Shown here: piece after piece, positions 25,050-33,143 of the stretch | How the letters are laid out: each line of letters opens with the position of its first letter | Position numbering within the stretch: the first letter of the stretch is position 1 | Assembly (NCBI GenBank): GCA_005402585.1 | Contig: BIFP01000048.1 | Coordinates: forward strand, 245,311-309,310 | Direction of reading: 5' to 3' | DNA from: Micromonosporaceae bacterium KJ-029 | Lineage (GTDB): Bacteria; Actinomycetota; Actinomycetes; Mycobacteriales; Micromonosporaceae | DNA: 64,000 nt | Made by a program: the position numbers and the translations under genes | Notes under the pieces: generated by a model | Database searches by the model: none | The model's input: only the letters and a program-made list of their open reading frames with translations | Told to the model about the DNA's origin: nothing

Positions 25050-25192
25050 CAGGGCACCAGCCCGGCGGGAATCGCGCCGATCAGGACCAGGCCGAGCAGC
25101 GCCAGGCCGAGGATCGTGGCGGCCCAGTCCTCGTTGAGGGCGAACCGGCCCTCGGGCGCGGTGGGCGCCGGTTGGTCATCTCGATTGCTCAT
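25049..25192 (-). CDS. 47-aa single-helix membrane protein preceding the YeiH-type exporter
   Basis: The ORF starts MSNRDDQPAPTAPEGRFALN, continues EDWAAT and ends in one hydrophobic helix of about 20 residues (ILGLALLGLVLIGAIPAGLV). It has a good GAAGGA ribosome site and its TGA overlaps the exporter ATG by one base, so it is almost certainly translated and coupled. A small partner subunit or an N-terminal helix split off from the transporter are both possible. No family name recognised. Confidence 0.75.
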   Translation of the reverse strand: MSNRDDQPAPTAPEGRFALNEDWAATILGLALLGLVLIGAIPAGLVP

Positions 25193-25307
25193 GGGTTTCC
25201 TTCGGCAGAAGAGGGGTTGACGACGGCCCGCGACGCCGACGGCGTACGGGGATGGGGTTTCCGAGCCGCGGGCTTCCGGCCGGCGGTGGGTGGCGCGCGG
25301 CGCGTGG

Positions 25308-25397
25308 TCAGGCGCGGCCTGAGCCGGTACAGAGTTCCGAGGCGACCCGCATCAGGTCGACGACCCGGCGGGAGGTGAGTCGGAGAACGATGACCAC
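25308..25397 (-). CDS. Leader peptide with LTSRRxVDLxRVAS...C core
   Basis: A 29-aa ORF from GTG 25397 with the core LTSRRVVDLMRVASELC. This closely resembles, from memory, the short actinobacterial peptides annotated as putative leader peptides upstream of sulfur-related genes, which share LTSRR-x-VDL and a terminal cysteine. It lies 115 bases upstream of the small membrane protein/YeiH operon, in the same direction. It probably senses cysteine supply by ribosome stalling at the Cys codon, altering the downstream leader; that mechanism is inference. The start appears leaderless relative to the promoter at 25404-25432. Confidence 0.65.
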   Translation of the reverse strand: MVIVLRLTSRRVVDLMRVASELCTGSGRA

Positions 25398-25403
25398 TAA
25401 CCT

Positions 25404-25432
25404 ATATTCATACCGGGAAAGTAGGATTACAA
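25404..25432 (-). promoter_or_regulatory. Candidate promoter of the leader peptide/YeiH operon
   Basis: On the minus strand TTGTAA (25432-25427) and GAATAT (25409-25404) are separated by 17 bases in a conspicuously AT-rich patch. The GTG of the leader peptide begins seven bases after the -10 box, so the transcript could be leaderless. Predicted only from sequence. Confidence 0.45.
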
Positions 25433-25594
25433 GCCCCTGCCCACGATCCGGTCGCCGGGTACGCGTGGCCGTCGCCGGGACGGGTAGACGAGCGGCGCCG
25501 CGCCGTGGTGGCCCGGTCGCGGGCCCCGCCGGTCCGGGGCCGGCAGACACGTTCCGGGGGGGTCGGTGCAGTTGCCGTTGCAGTTGGCGATTGA

Positions 25595-26176
25595 ATGCGA
25601 TGGGTGAACTTGAAGGAGTGGGCGAAGCGGGAAGGTGTCCACCCGGTGACGGCGTATCGCTGGTTCCGGGAGGGCAAACTGCCTGTGCCTGCTCGGCGGG
25701 TGGGCGGGCTGATCCTGGTGGAGCATGCGGCCGTGGCGTCGCCGTCAAGGACCACGGTGGTGTATGCCCGGGTGTCGTCGGCCGATCAGGAGTCTGACTT
25801 GGACCGGCAGGTCGCCCGGGTGACCGCGTGGGCGACCGGACAGAACCTCGCCGTGTCGCGGGTCGTGACCGAGGTTGGCTCGGCGCTGAACGGACGGCGC
25901 CAGAAGTTCCTTGCCCTGCTGCGTGACCCGGCCGTGACGACAATCGTGGTCGAGCATCGGGGCCGGTTTGCCCGCTTCGGCGCGGAGTACGTGGAGGCGG
26001 CCCTCGCGGCTCAGGGACGGCAGCTGTTGGTGGTTGATCCGGCCGAGGTCGATGACGATCTCGTGCGTGACGTGACCGAGATTCTGACGTCGCTGTGTGT
26101 CCGCCTGTATGGGCGGCGTGGCGCGGCGGACCGTGTCCGCCGTGCTGTCGAAGCGGTCACCGGGGACCTGGCGTGA
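25595..26176 (+). CDS. tnpA: IS607-type serine recombinase (TnpA)
   Basis: A 193-aa protein in the IS607 layout: an N-terminal MerR-like HTH (LKEWAKREGVHPVTAYRWF, residues 5-25), then a small serine-recombinase catalytic domain with YARVSSADQ (catalytic Ser near residue 61) and conserved EVGSALNGRR and VVEHRGRFARFG motifs. All key residues look intact, so it may be active. It catalyses strand exchange of a circular intermediate. A GTG at 25604 is an alternative start. Its stop overlaps tnpB (GTGA). Confidence 0.93.
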   Translation: MRWVNLKEWAKREGVHPVTAYRWFREGKLPVPARRVGGLILVEHAAVASPSRTTVVYARVSSADQESDLDRQVARVTAWATGQNLAVSRVVTEVGSALNGRRQKFLALLRDPAVTTIVVEHRGRFARFGAEYVEAALAAQGRQLLVVDPAEVDDDLVRDVTEILTSLCVRLYGRRGAADRVRRAVEAVTGDLA

Positions 26177-27552
26177 GGACGGTCCAGGCGTACCGGTTCG
26201 CTCTCGACCTGACCGCGAGCCAGGAACGTGATGTGCTCGCGCATGCCGGGGCTGCCCGGGTGGCCCACAACTGGGCTCTGGCCAGGGTCAAGGCCGTTAT
26301 GGATCAGCGGGCTGCGGAACGCACGTACGGCGTGCCGGAGGATCTGCTGACGCCGTCGTTGTCGTGGTCCCTTGCTGGGCTGCGTAAGGCGTGGAACGTG
26401 GCGAAACCGGAGGTCGCGCCGTGGTGGGCGGAGGTGTCCAAGGAGGCGTTCAACACCGGCCTCGACGCCCTGGCCCGCGGGTTGAAGAACTGGTCCGACT
26501 CGCGTAGCGGGAAACGAGCCGGGCGGCGGGTCGGTTTCCCCCGGTTCACGTCCCGCCGCCGCACCACACCCAGCGTTCGGTTCACCACCGGCGCGATCCG
26601 GGTCGAGCCGGACCGTAAGCATGTGGTGCTGCCGAGGCTGGGCCGGTTGAAGCTGCACGAGTCCGCCCGTAAGCTCGCCCGCCGGCTGGACAACGGCACG
26701 GCGCGGATCATGTCCGCCAGCGTGCGTCGTGACGGCGGACGCTGGCACGTGGCGTTCACCGTCGAGCTGGAACGTGCCGAGCGGCAACCGGCGCGGCCGG
26801 ACTCCGTGGTCGGGGTGGACATCGGCATCATCCACCTCGCCGTGCTGTCCACCGGCGAGCTGGTCGACAACCCGCGCCATCTGGTCGCCGCGCAGACCAG
26901 GCTTCGGCAGCTCGGGCGGGCGTTGTCGCGCACGACGGGCCCGGACCGCCGCACCGGCCGGCGGCCGTCGAAACGGTGGCAACGAGCGGTGGCCAGGCTC
27001 GGGCGGGCCCACGCCCGCGTGGCACACCTGCGCCGCGACGGCCTGCACAAGCTCACCAGTGAGCTGGCCCGCGAGCACGGCACGGTCGTGGTCGAAGACC
27101 TCCACGTCACCGGCATGCTGGCCAACCGGCGTCTCGCGAAACACATCGCCGATGCCGGGTTCGCCGAGATCCGCCGACAGCTGGCCTACAAAACCTCGTG
27201 GAACGGTGGCCGGCTCCTGGTGGCCGACCGCTGGTATCCGTCCTCCAGGACCTGCTCGGCGTGTGGCGCGGTGAAAACCAAGCTCGCCCTGTCCGAGCGT
27301 GAATACGTGTGTGAGGCGTGCGGTCTGGTCATCGACCGCGACCTCAACGCCGCGCTCAACCTGGCCGCCCTGGCGGCCAAGTTCGACACCGCCGGGAGTG
27401 GCCCGGTGGCAGCACGTGGAGCCGACCAGAAGACCCGCATACGCGGGCAGGTGGCCATGAAGCGTGAACCCGGCACGGCAACCGCCGGCAAGACCGGGAC
27501 CGTCCCACCGCAAGGCGGGACTACCAAACGTGTGCTCACCAGAGCGCACTGA
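26173..27552 (+). CDS. tnpB: TnpB RNA-guided nuclease of IS607
   Basis: A 459-aa TnpB. The N-terminal HTH/OrfB-like region (VRTVQAYRFALDLTASQER) is followed by a RuvC-like domain with all three acidic positions visible: VVGVDIGIIHLAVLS (Asp near residue 216), VVVEDLHVTGM (Glu near 305) and DRDLNAALNLA (Asp near 392). A C4 zinc ribbon (CSACG and CEACG) lies between the last two. The nuclease therefore looks catalytically competent. TnpB uses an RNA from the element's right end as guide. Starts at GTG 26173, overlapping tnpA. Confidence 0.93.
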   Translation: MRTVQAYRFALDLTASQERDVLAHAGAARVAHNWALARVKAVMDQRAAERTYGVPEDLLTPSLSWSLAGLRKAWNVAKPEVAPWWAEVSKEAFNTGLDALARGLKNWSDSRSGKRAGRRVGFPRFTSRRRTTPSVRFTTGAIRVEPDRKHVVLPRLGRLKLHESARKLARRLDNGTARIMSASVRRDGGRWHVAFTVELERAERQPARPDSVVGVDIGIIHLAVLSTGELVDNPRHLVAAQTRLRQLGRALSRTTGPDRRTGRRPSKRWQRAVARLGRAHARVAHLRRDGLHKLTSELAREHGTVVVEDLHVTGMLANRRLAKHIADAGFAEIRRQLAYKTSWNGGRLLVADRWYPSSRTCSACGAVKTKLALSEREYVCEACGLVIDRDLNAALNLAALAAKFDTAGSGPVAARGADQKTRIRGQVAMKREPGTATAGKTGTVPPQGGTTKRVLTRAH

Positions 27553-27570
27553 AAGGTAACGGCCGATGAC
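27420..27570 (+). ncRNA. Candidate omega RNA (guide RNA scaffold) at the 3' end of tnpB
   Basis: TnpB guide RNAs cover the tnpB 3' end and the element's right end. Here that stretch holds two clear hairpins: CCCGC-ATAC-GCGGG (27434-27447), and GTCCCACC-GCAA-GGCGGGAC (27502-27521, one mismatch, GNRA-type loop). The guide would start in the flanking truncated lipase gene. Boundaries are estimated; identity is by position and structure only. Confidence 0.45.
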
Positions 27571-28616
27571 CAGTCGACTGGATGCTGGTGGGAGCCGTGG
27601 TCTTGACCCTGGCCAGCCGCCGTGCGCGGATGCGCACCGCCCGGGCCACCGTGGCCCGCGACTACCCCGATCCTCCGCCGGCCGCCGGGTATCGGCTGCG
27701 CCAGGTGGAACGGGCGATCGCCAAGGCCCGCTTCACCGAACGCCTGGAGATCCTCGCCGTGGTCTACGCCTGCGTCGTCGGCGCGGGCATGCCCACCAGC
27801 CTGCTCGGCATGCTGGAGCTGTCCCCGGCGGAAGCCGTCGAGCGCTCCATCGGGATACCGGCCGAGGCGACAGACTTCGGCCTCCAGGCGGGCAGCCTCC
27901 TCATCGGGGCGGTGGTGCTTGCCCTGTTCGTCGGCGGCATCTTCGCCTACCGCACCGCCGAGTTCGGCCGGTACGTCGGCGTGCTGTGGGACCTGGGCAC
28001 CTTCTGGCCCCGGGCGGCACACCCCTTCGCCCCACCCTGCTACGCCGAGCGGGCGGTGCCGGAGCTGAGCCGGCGGATCACCTACCTGACTGAGCAGGGA
28101 AGCGGCGTACTGCTGACCGGACACAGCCACGGTGCGGTGCTGCTCGCCGCCACGGTGCTCCAGCTGCCACCCGAGGTGTGCGGGCGGCTGGCCCTCCTGA
28201 CGTACGGGTCACCGCTGCGCCGGCTCTACGCGCGACTGTTCCCCGCCTACGTCGACGAGGATGTGCTGCGCGAGGTGGGCAGACGGGTGGACTGGCGGTG
28301 GGTGAACCTGTGGCGCGACACCGACCCGATCGGCGGTTGGGTCTTCTCGCCGCACCGGCCGGGCCGGCGCCCGGTCACGCCCGGCCCGCCCGGCAGCGTC
28401 GACCGACGGCTACGCGACCCGCGGGACGTGGTGCTCCCGCCGGGCGACAGCGTCCCGCCGCCGATCATCGGGCACTGGCCGGGCGAGTCCGACCCGCGGT
28501 TCACGGCGGCGGTGGCGGACCTGGCCGGCCGGCTTCGCGCCCGCCCCCGTAGGGCCGACGAGGACGCGGCGCCCACCGACCCGGGCGAACCCGGCGGGCG
28601 GCGGAGATCCGGCTGA
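27570..28616 (+). pseudogene. Membrane protein with lipase-like domain, N-terminus lost at the IS607 junction
   Basis: From 27570 a frame runs PVDWMLVGAVVLTLASRRAR and on for about 345 codons to 28616. It contains three hydrophobic segments and an alpha/beta-hydrolase-like segment with LLTGHSHGAVLLAA (nucleophile Ser in GHSHG) and later LWRDTDPIGGWV. It starts in the middle of a hydrophobic helix directly after the IS607 right end, with a stop codon just upstream (27567) and no ribosome site. Related actinomycete proteins are, from memory, longer at the N-terminus. I read it as decapitated; translation from ATG 27582 is possible but unlikely to give a normal protein. Confidence 0.7.
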
Positions 28617-28656
28617 GCCCGCACCGCCCGGACGGCCGCGGACTATCCTTCGCCCG

Positions 28657-29148
28657 GTGAGCACCTCCCGGAGCACGGAGCGGTCGCTGGTCGCGTCGAA
28701 CCGCAAGGCGCGGCACGACTACACCGTCCTCAAGACGTACGAGGCGGGGATCGTGCTGGCCGGCACCGAGGTCAAGTCGCTGCGGGAGGGCCGCGTCTCG
28801 CTGGTGGACGCCTTCGCCCAGGAGCGCGACGGGGAGATCATGCTGTACGGCCTGCACATCGCGGAGTACGGCTACGGCACCTGGACCAACCACGCGCCCC
28901 GGCGCACCCGCAAACTGCTGTTGCGCCGGGTGGAGATCGCCCGGATCCTGGCGCAGACCCGCGAGGGCGGGATCACTCTGGTGCCGCTGTCGATGTACTT
29001 CTCCGGCGGCTGGGCCAAGGTCGAGCTGGCCCTGGCCCGGGGCCGCAAGTCGTACGACAAGCGGCAGGCGCTCGCCGAACGCGACGCCGACCGGGAGATC
29101 GCCCGCGAGCTGGGCCGCCGGCTCAAGGGCCGGTCGGGGCGGGGCTGA
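28657..29148 (+). CDS. smpB: SsrA-binding protein SmpB
   Basis: A 163-aa RNA-binding protein required for trans-translation; it carries tmRNA to stalled ribosomes. Conserved family motifs are present: NRKARHDYTVLKTYEAGIVL, GTEVKSLREGRVSL, DAFAQERDGEI and the basic C-terminal tail RGRKSYDKRQALAERDADRE. Length matches the family. Start GTG 28657. The tmRNA gene itself is not recognised in this window. It converges on a membrane protein gene, overlapping it by 26 bases. Confidence 0.96.
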   Translation: MSTSRSTERSLVASNRKARHDYTVLKTYEAGIVLAGTEVKSLREGRVSLVDAFAQERDGEIMLYGLHIAEYGYGTWTNHAPRRTRKLLLRRVEIARILAQTREGGITLVPLSMYFSGGWAKVELALARGRKSYDKRQALAERDADREIARELGRRLKGRSGRG

Positions 29149-30217
29149 GCTCCGGCTCCGGCACCGGCTCCCCGATCGGCACCAGCCCGACGCACCGCGG
29201 GTCGGGCGACCCCACCGGACGGCGGGGCATCATCCAGTCCAGGGCGGTGTCCTCCACCGGCCAACCGGCCACCACCACCCGGCTCACCGGCGTCCGCCCC
29301 GCGTCCGGGCAGAGCGCCTGTCCGCGGACCTCGTCGTTGGGCAGGAAGCGGATCTCGCCGGAGCGGTCCAGCACGATCGTCATCCGGTCGGTGACCGCCA
29401 CCGCCTCGCCCAGCACCACCTCCCGGGTGACCGGTTCGCCGACCTCGACGGCCACCGCCGGCAGCAGCGGTACCCGCAGGAACACCACCCCCATCACCAG
29501 CGGCACCACCGCGCCCACCGCGTAGGTCAGGGTCCGGGTCAGTGCCGGGGCGAGCCGTGCCGGCACCGGGCCGGTCAGCACCAGCGCGCCGGCCGGCGGC
29601 AGTGCCAGCAGCACGGCGGTGGCCACCTCGCCGTGCCGCACCGCCGCCCAGACGGCCGGGGCGAGCCAGGCGTAGCAGGCCGCGGCGACCACCGCCGGCA
29701 GGACCAGGCCGGTGGCGACCAGCAGCCACGACCGGTCCGGGAACCGGCTACGGGTACGCAGGGCGACCAGCCACAGCAGCAGCATCAGCAGCGCCGGGAG
29801 GAACCGCAGCTGCCAGGTCAGCGCCGCGAGCACGGCCGTCGCCACCAGCACCCAGCCCGGCGTACGCGTGGTGGCGTACGCCAGCAGCGACCGTTCCGGA
29901 TCGAACCGTTCGGGGGCGCTGACCTGCAACAGCCGGCCGAGCACGGCGGGCACCAGCACCACCAGCGGCACCGCCCAGACCAGGGCGATGAGCAGGGCGC
30001 TGAGCAGTCCCAGCGGGCTGACGTACTGCACGAGCAGCAACATCGTCGACATGTCCTGCCGGCTGAGCCGCCACAGCCGCAGCACCAGCAGCAGCACCGG
30101 GAAGGCCGGTAGCAGGGTCAGTAGCCACTGCTGCGCCTGGCGCGCGCCCGGACGGCGGCGGGCGGCGCCGGCCGTGGTCGGTGCGGGTACGGCAGCGCGA
30201 ACCTCTCCCACGGCCAC
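29123..30217 (-). CDS. Multi-helix membrane protein, hypothetical
   Basis: A protein of up to 364 aa with about eight hydrophobic segments (residues 30-245) and a C-terminal soluble domain of about 100 residues (RMTIVLDRSGEIRFLPNDEV, then a PRRPVGSPDPRC tail), probably outside the membrane. The start is uncertain: 30217 overlaps the upstream gene by 100 bases, and downstream starts are possible. It is the second gene after the solute-binding protein and may function with it. Family not recognised. The 3' end overlaps smpB. Confidence 0.7.
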   Translation of the reverse strand: MAVGEVRAAVPAPTTAGAARRRPGARQAQQWLLTLLPAFPVLLLVLRLWRLSRQDMSTMLLLVQYVSPLGLLSALLIALVWAVPLVVLVPAVLGRLLQVSAPERFDPERSLLAYATTRTPGWVLVATAVLAALTWQLRFLPALLMLLLWLVALRTRSRFPDRSWLLVATGLVLPAVVAAACYAWLAPAVWAAVRHGEVATAVLLALPPAGALVLTGPVPARLAPALTRTLTYAVGAVVPLVMGVVFLRVPLLPAVAVEVGEPVTREVVLGEAVAVTDRMTIVLDRSGEIRFLPNDEVRGQALCPDAGRTPVSRVVVAGWPVEDTALDWMMPRRPVGSPDPRCVGLVPIGEPVPEPELSPAPTGP

Positions 30218-31245
30218 CGCCGCACCTCCACCCTGTCCTGCGGCCCGGGCTCCGGCTGCCGGTCCACCGCCACCTGCTGCGGGTTGTTGTGCCGCTGTTC
30301 GGACCTCAGGTACCTGTCGAAGGCCGCCCGCCAGCGTTCCCCGTCCGGACCGTTCGCCGACTCCCGCAGGGAGAGGTTGACCAGGTCACGCATCGCGGGG
30401 TTCGGGCCCGTGTTGACGCCCCACAGCTCCGAGTTGTCGTCGCCGATGTCCCAGTGCCGCAGCTCCTGCACGCGTTCCAGCTTGGTCATCGGCGGAAGTT
30501 CGCCGGGCGGGCGCGGGCCCACGAAGCCGGCCAGGATCGCCGCGTCGGTGGTGACCGCGTCCACCGTGCCGTCGTACAGCTCCTGGACGCACTCGCTGAT
30601 CCGGTTGCGTCCGCGCGCCTGCGCTCCCATGTCGGTCAGGTTCCGCTCGGAGGTCGACGTCGCGATGGTGCAGACCTTCCGCCCGGCGAGGTCACGTAGG
30701 CCGGTCACCGGGCGGTCGTCCGACGCCCGGGTGATCACCGACTGTTCGGTCTCCAGGTACGGCGCGGAGAAGTTCACGCCCTGCTGCCGGCGCAGCTCGG
30801 TGATGCTGTACGAGGCGACGACCAGGTCCACGGTGACGAACCGGCCGTCGGCGGTGCGGGCCTGCCGGCGGGCGCGGTCCTCGCTCTCGATGGGCAGGAA
30901 CTCCACCCGTGGCGCGTCGAAGCCCAGGTCGTCGGCGATCATGTACGCGATCTCGATGTCGAAGCCCTCGAACGCGCCGTTCTCCAGTTGCTGCGACACC
31001 CCGGGCTGGTCGTCCTTGACCCCGATGAGCAGGGTCTGCTTGCCGGTCAGCCCGGCCCGCTCCCGCAACTGCTCGCGGGTCGGCGGACCGACTGCGGCGA
31101 CCACCCGGACCACCGCGACGACCACCACCACGAGCAGCAGGAGCAGGGCGGCGAGGCGTAGCCGCCGAGCCCGGGAGCTACCGCCCGACCCGCCGGGCCG
31201 CTCCGGGAGCGGACCCGCGACAGGTTCGCCGAACTCACTCATCAT
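30118..31245 (-). CDS. Membrane-anchored periplasmic-binding-protein-like (PBPb) protein
   Basis: A 375-aa protein. One N-terminal transmembrane helix (about residues 26-46) anchors a family-3 solute-binding domain with LLIGVKDDQPGVSQ, FEGFDIEIAYMIADDLGF, VDLVVASYSIT, FSAPYLETEQSV and VDAVTTDAAILAGF, typical of glutamate/amino-acid binding proteins. The anchor is a signal-anchor without lipobox. No ABC permease is adjacent, so it may act as a sensor or a partner of the following membrane protein. Starts at MMSEFGEP; the C-terminus is basic and Pro/Arg-rich. Confidence 0.82.
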   Translation of the reverse strand: MMSEFGEPVAGPLPERPGGSGGSSRARRLRLAALLLLLVVVVVAVVRVVAAVGPPTREQLRERAGLTGKQTLLIGVKDDQPGVSQQLENGAFEGFDIEIAYMIADDLGFDAPRVEFLPIESEDRARRQARTADGRFVTVDLVVASYSITELRRQQGVNFSAPYLETEQSVITRASDDRPVTGLRDLAGRKVCTIATSTSERNLTDMGAQARGRNRISECVQELYDGTVDAVTTDAAILAGFVGPRPPGELPPMTKLERVQELRHWDIGDDNSELWGVNTGPNPAMRDLVNLSLRESANGPDGERWRAAFDRYLRSEQRHNNPQQVAVDRQPEPGPQDRVEVRRWPWERFALPYPHRPRPAPPAAVRARARRSSGY

Positions 31246-31377
31246 CACCCCCGTCTGCCGCCCATCGCGAGCCCTCCATTGTGGCCGACCGCAGCCGTCG
31301 TGTGACACCCTGTGACGCAAGCGTGACCGACCCGTCCGGTGGAGACCAGCGGCTCCACCGGCCGACGTCGGAGGCGC

Positions 31378-31485
31378 TCAGCGTACGGAGACCTCCCGGC
31401 CGTTCCAGAACAGCGCACCGGACTGGCACCGCTGCAGGCGGCCACCCTGGAAGTCCACCTCGGCCGGCAGTGGACGCCTGGTCAC
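31378..31485 (-). CDS. 35-aa small ORF coupled to the DUF6069 gene
   Basis: GTG at 31485 overlaps the DUF6069 stop as GTGA and encodes 35 residues with the core DFQGGRLQRCQSGALFWNGR and an in-frame stop at 31378. A stop lies just upstream in frame, so the start is fixed. The sequence has good codon bias and reads like a compact beta-rich element. The overlap suggests a genuine coupled small protein; alternatively it is the tail of a decayed gene. Family not recognised. Confidence 0.45.
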   Translation of the reverse strand: MTRRPLPAEVDFQGGRLQRCQSGALFWNGREVSVR

Positions 31486-31862
31486 CGGCTACTGCGGCGC
31501 ATCCCGCCGATGACGACCGCGCCCACGGCCAGGTGCAGCAGCGCCAGTCCCGCCTTGGCGCCTGCGGTGACGCCGGCGGTCGGCCCGGCCAGCAACGACA
31601 GCAGCACCACCGCGACGGCGATCACCGTCCAGGCGACGCGGGCCCGGCTGGTGAGTCGTTCGAGCAGAGCCAGCAGCAGCCAGCCGGCCAGCGCGGAGAC
31701 GGCCGCGGCGGTCAGCACCGCCGGCAACGTGACCGGCCGGACGGTGGCGCCGGTGCGGGCGGCCAGGTCGACACCGGCCGCCGACGTCAGGATCGTGAAC
31801 CCGGCGGCGGCCACCAGCATCGCGGCGGCCGGTACGGCGAGGCGAATTACATTTTTAGTCAT
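31482..31862 (-). CDS. DUF6069-like four-helix membrane protein
   Basis: A 126-aa protein starting MTKNVIRLAVPAAAMLVAAA with four hydrophobic segments (about 8-28, 45-65, 75-95, 100-120), matching in length and layout the actinobacterial DUF6069 family. Function is unknown. It is transcribed away from a two-component pair with only 141 bases between starts, so that pair may control it. The start codon region is AT-richer than its surroundings (ATTTTTAGTC). Confidence 0.8.
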   Translation of the reverse strand: MTKNVIRLAVPAAAMLVAAAGFTILTSAAGVDLAARTGATVRPVTLPAVLTAAAVSALAGWLLLALLERLTSRARVAWTVIAVAVVLLSLLAGPTAGVTAGAKAGLALLHLAVGAVVIGGMRRSSR

Positions 31863-32003
31863 GGATGGCAGCGTGGCGTCGGAGCGGGCCCGCCCGCGTC
31901 GGCCGGCCTGCGCGACCGCCTCCTCCCGAGCGCCCCGCCAGCACCTCCTTTGGTAGGTGGTGGCGCCGCTCGGCGGCTCGGTAGCCTGCGGAGCGTGAGC
32001 ACC

Positions 32004-33143
32004 GTGACCTGCGTGAACCTCCGGTCCAGGGCCGCCGCGACGACGCTGTCGGTGGCGGTGATCGGTGTGCTGGTGGGCCTGACCGTGTGGACCACGACCC
32101 GCGCGGAGTCGCCCGCGCTCGTCGGGCTCGACCTGGGGGCCGCCGCGCTGTCGGTGGGAACGACCGCGTGGATCGTGCGTCGGCCGATCACGGGCGGCGT
32201 CGTGGCGGGCCTGCTCGCGGCGGTTTCCCCGGCGGCCACCCCGGTCGCGAGCTTCGCCGCGCTGCACAGCGCGCGTATCCGGCCGTTTCGCCTGGCGACG
32301 GTGGTCGCCGCGACCGGCGTGGCGGGGCAGGCGGTGCAGGGTCTCTGGCGCCCGATGCCCGGGCTGTCCTACGGGTGGTGGCTGCTGTTGATGGCGGCGG
32401 CGTACGCGGCGCTGCTGGGCTGGGGCAACTGGTTGCGGGCCCGGCGCAACCTGGTGGCGGCGCTGCGGGACCGCGCCCGCCGGGCCGAGCAGGAACAGCA
32501 GCGCAGGGTGACCGAGGCCCGGCAGGCCGAACGCGACCGCATCGCCCGCGAGATGCACGACGTGCTGGCCCACCGGCTGTCCCTGCTCGCCGCCTACGCG
32601 GGAGCGATCGAGTACCGCCCCGACTCCACACCGCAGCGGCTCACCGCGGCGGCCGCCGTCGTCCGCGACAGCGCCCACCAGGCGCTCGAAGAACTCCGTG
32701 AGGTGATCACGCTGTTGCGCCGCGACGACGACCACGCCGACGGCGACGCCCCGCCGACGCGGACGCTCGCCGACGTGGCGCGGCTGGTCGAGGAGGCGCA
32801 CGCGGCCGGTCAGCCCGTCCGGGTCGACGGGAGCTTACCCGCGCCCGACCCACCCGCGCGGATCGGCGACACCGCGTACCGGATCGTGCGGGAGGCGCTC
32901 ACGAACGCGCGCAAGCACGCCCCCGGAGAGCTGGTGGAACTGGCGCTCGGCGGTGCTCCCGGCTCGCGCCTGACCATCGTTGTGAGCAACCAGACCGTGC
33001 CCGGACTTACGGCGGCGCCGGGAGCCGGGACCGGACTGATCGGACTGGCCGAACGAGTGGCGCTGGCCGGTGGCGGACTGACGCACGAAACCGACGACGC
33101 CGGTCGGTTCCGGTTGTCCGCCTGGCTGCCGTGGCCGGCATGA
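32004..33143 (+). CDS. Sensor histidine kinase, NarL/DesK type
   Basis: About 379 aa with four to five transmembrane segments (residues 15-150), a coiled linker and a HisKA_3 segment (ERDRIAREMHDVLAHRLSLL, phospho-His near residue 187), followed by a HATPase domain with REALTNARKHAPGE and GTGLIGLAERV. Three GTG codons (31995, 32004, 32013) compete as starts; GGAG at 31990 gives the best spacing to 32004. The stop overlaps the response regulator (ATGA). No extracellular sensor domain, so membrane sensing is likely. Confidence 0.9.
   Translation: MTCVNLRSRAAATTLSVAVIGVLVGLTVWTTTRAESPALVGLDLGAAALSVGTTAWIVRRPITGGVVAGLLAAVSPAATPVASFAALHSARIRPFRLATVVAATGVAGQAVQGLWRPMPGLSYGWWLLLMAAAYAALLGWGNWLRARRNLVAALRDRARRAEQEQQRRVTEARQAERDRIAREMHDVLAHRLSLLAAYAGAIEYRPDSTPQRLTAAAAVVRDSAHQALEELREVITLLRRDDDHADGDAPPTRTLADVARLVEEAHAAGQPVRVDGSLPAPDPPARIGDTAYRIVREALTNARKHAPGELVELALGGAPGSRLTIVVSNQTVPGLTAAPGAGTGLIGLAERVALAGGGLTHETDDAGRFRLSAWLPWPA

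Larger units (their letters stand above)
25445..27575 (+). mobile_element. IS607-family element (serine recombinase plus TnpB), ends approximate
   Basis: Two overlapping plus-strand genes, a MerR-HTH serine recombinase and a TnpB nuclease, define an IS607 element. Such elements have no terminal inverted repeats or target duplications, so ends cannot be read precisely. The left end lies between the leader-peptide promoter (25432) and tnpA, and the right end just past tnpB, before the lipase frame resumes at about 27570. A GCAGTTG direct repeat (25568 and 25580) lies before tnpA. Confidence 0.8.

Noticed and set aside
27582..28616. Intact lipase gene starting at ATG 27582
   Set aside because: No ribosome site, a start within a hydrophobic helix directly at the IS607 end, and an in-frame stop at 27567 make truncation more likely.
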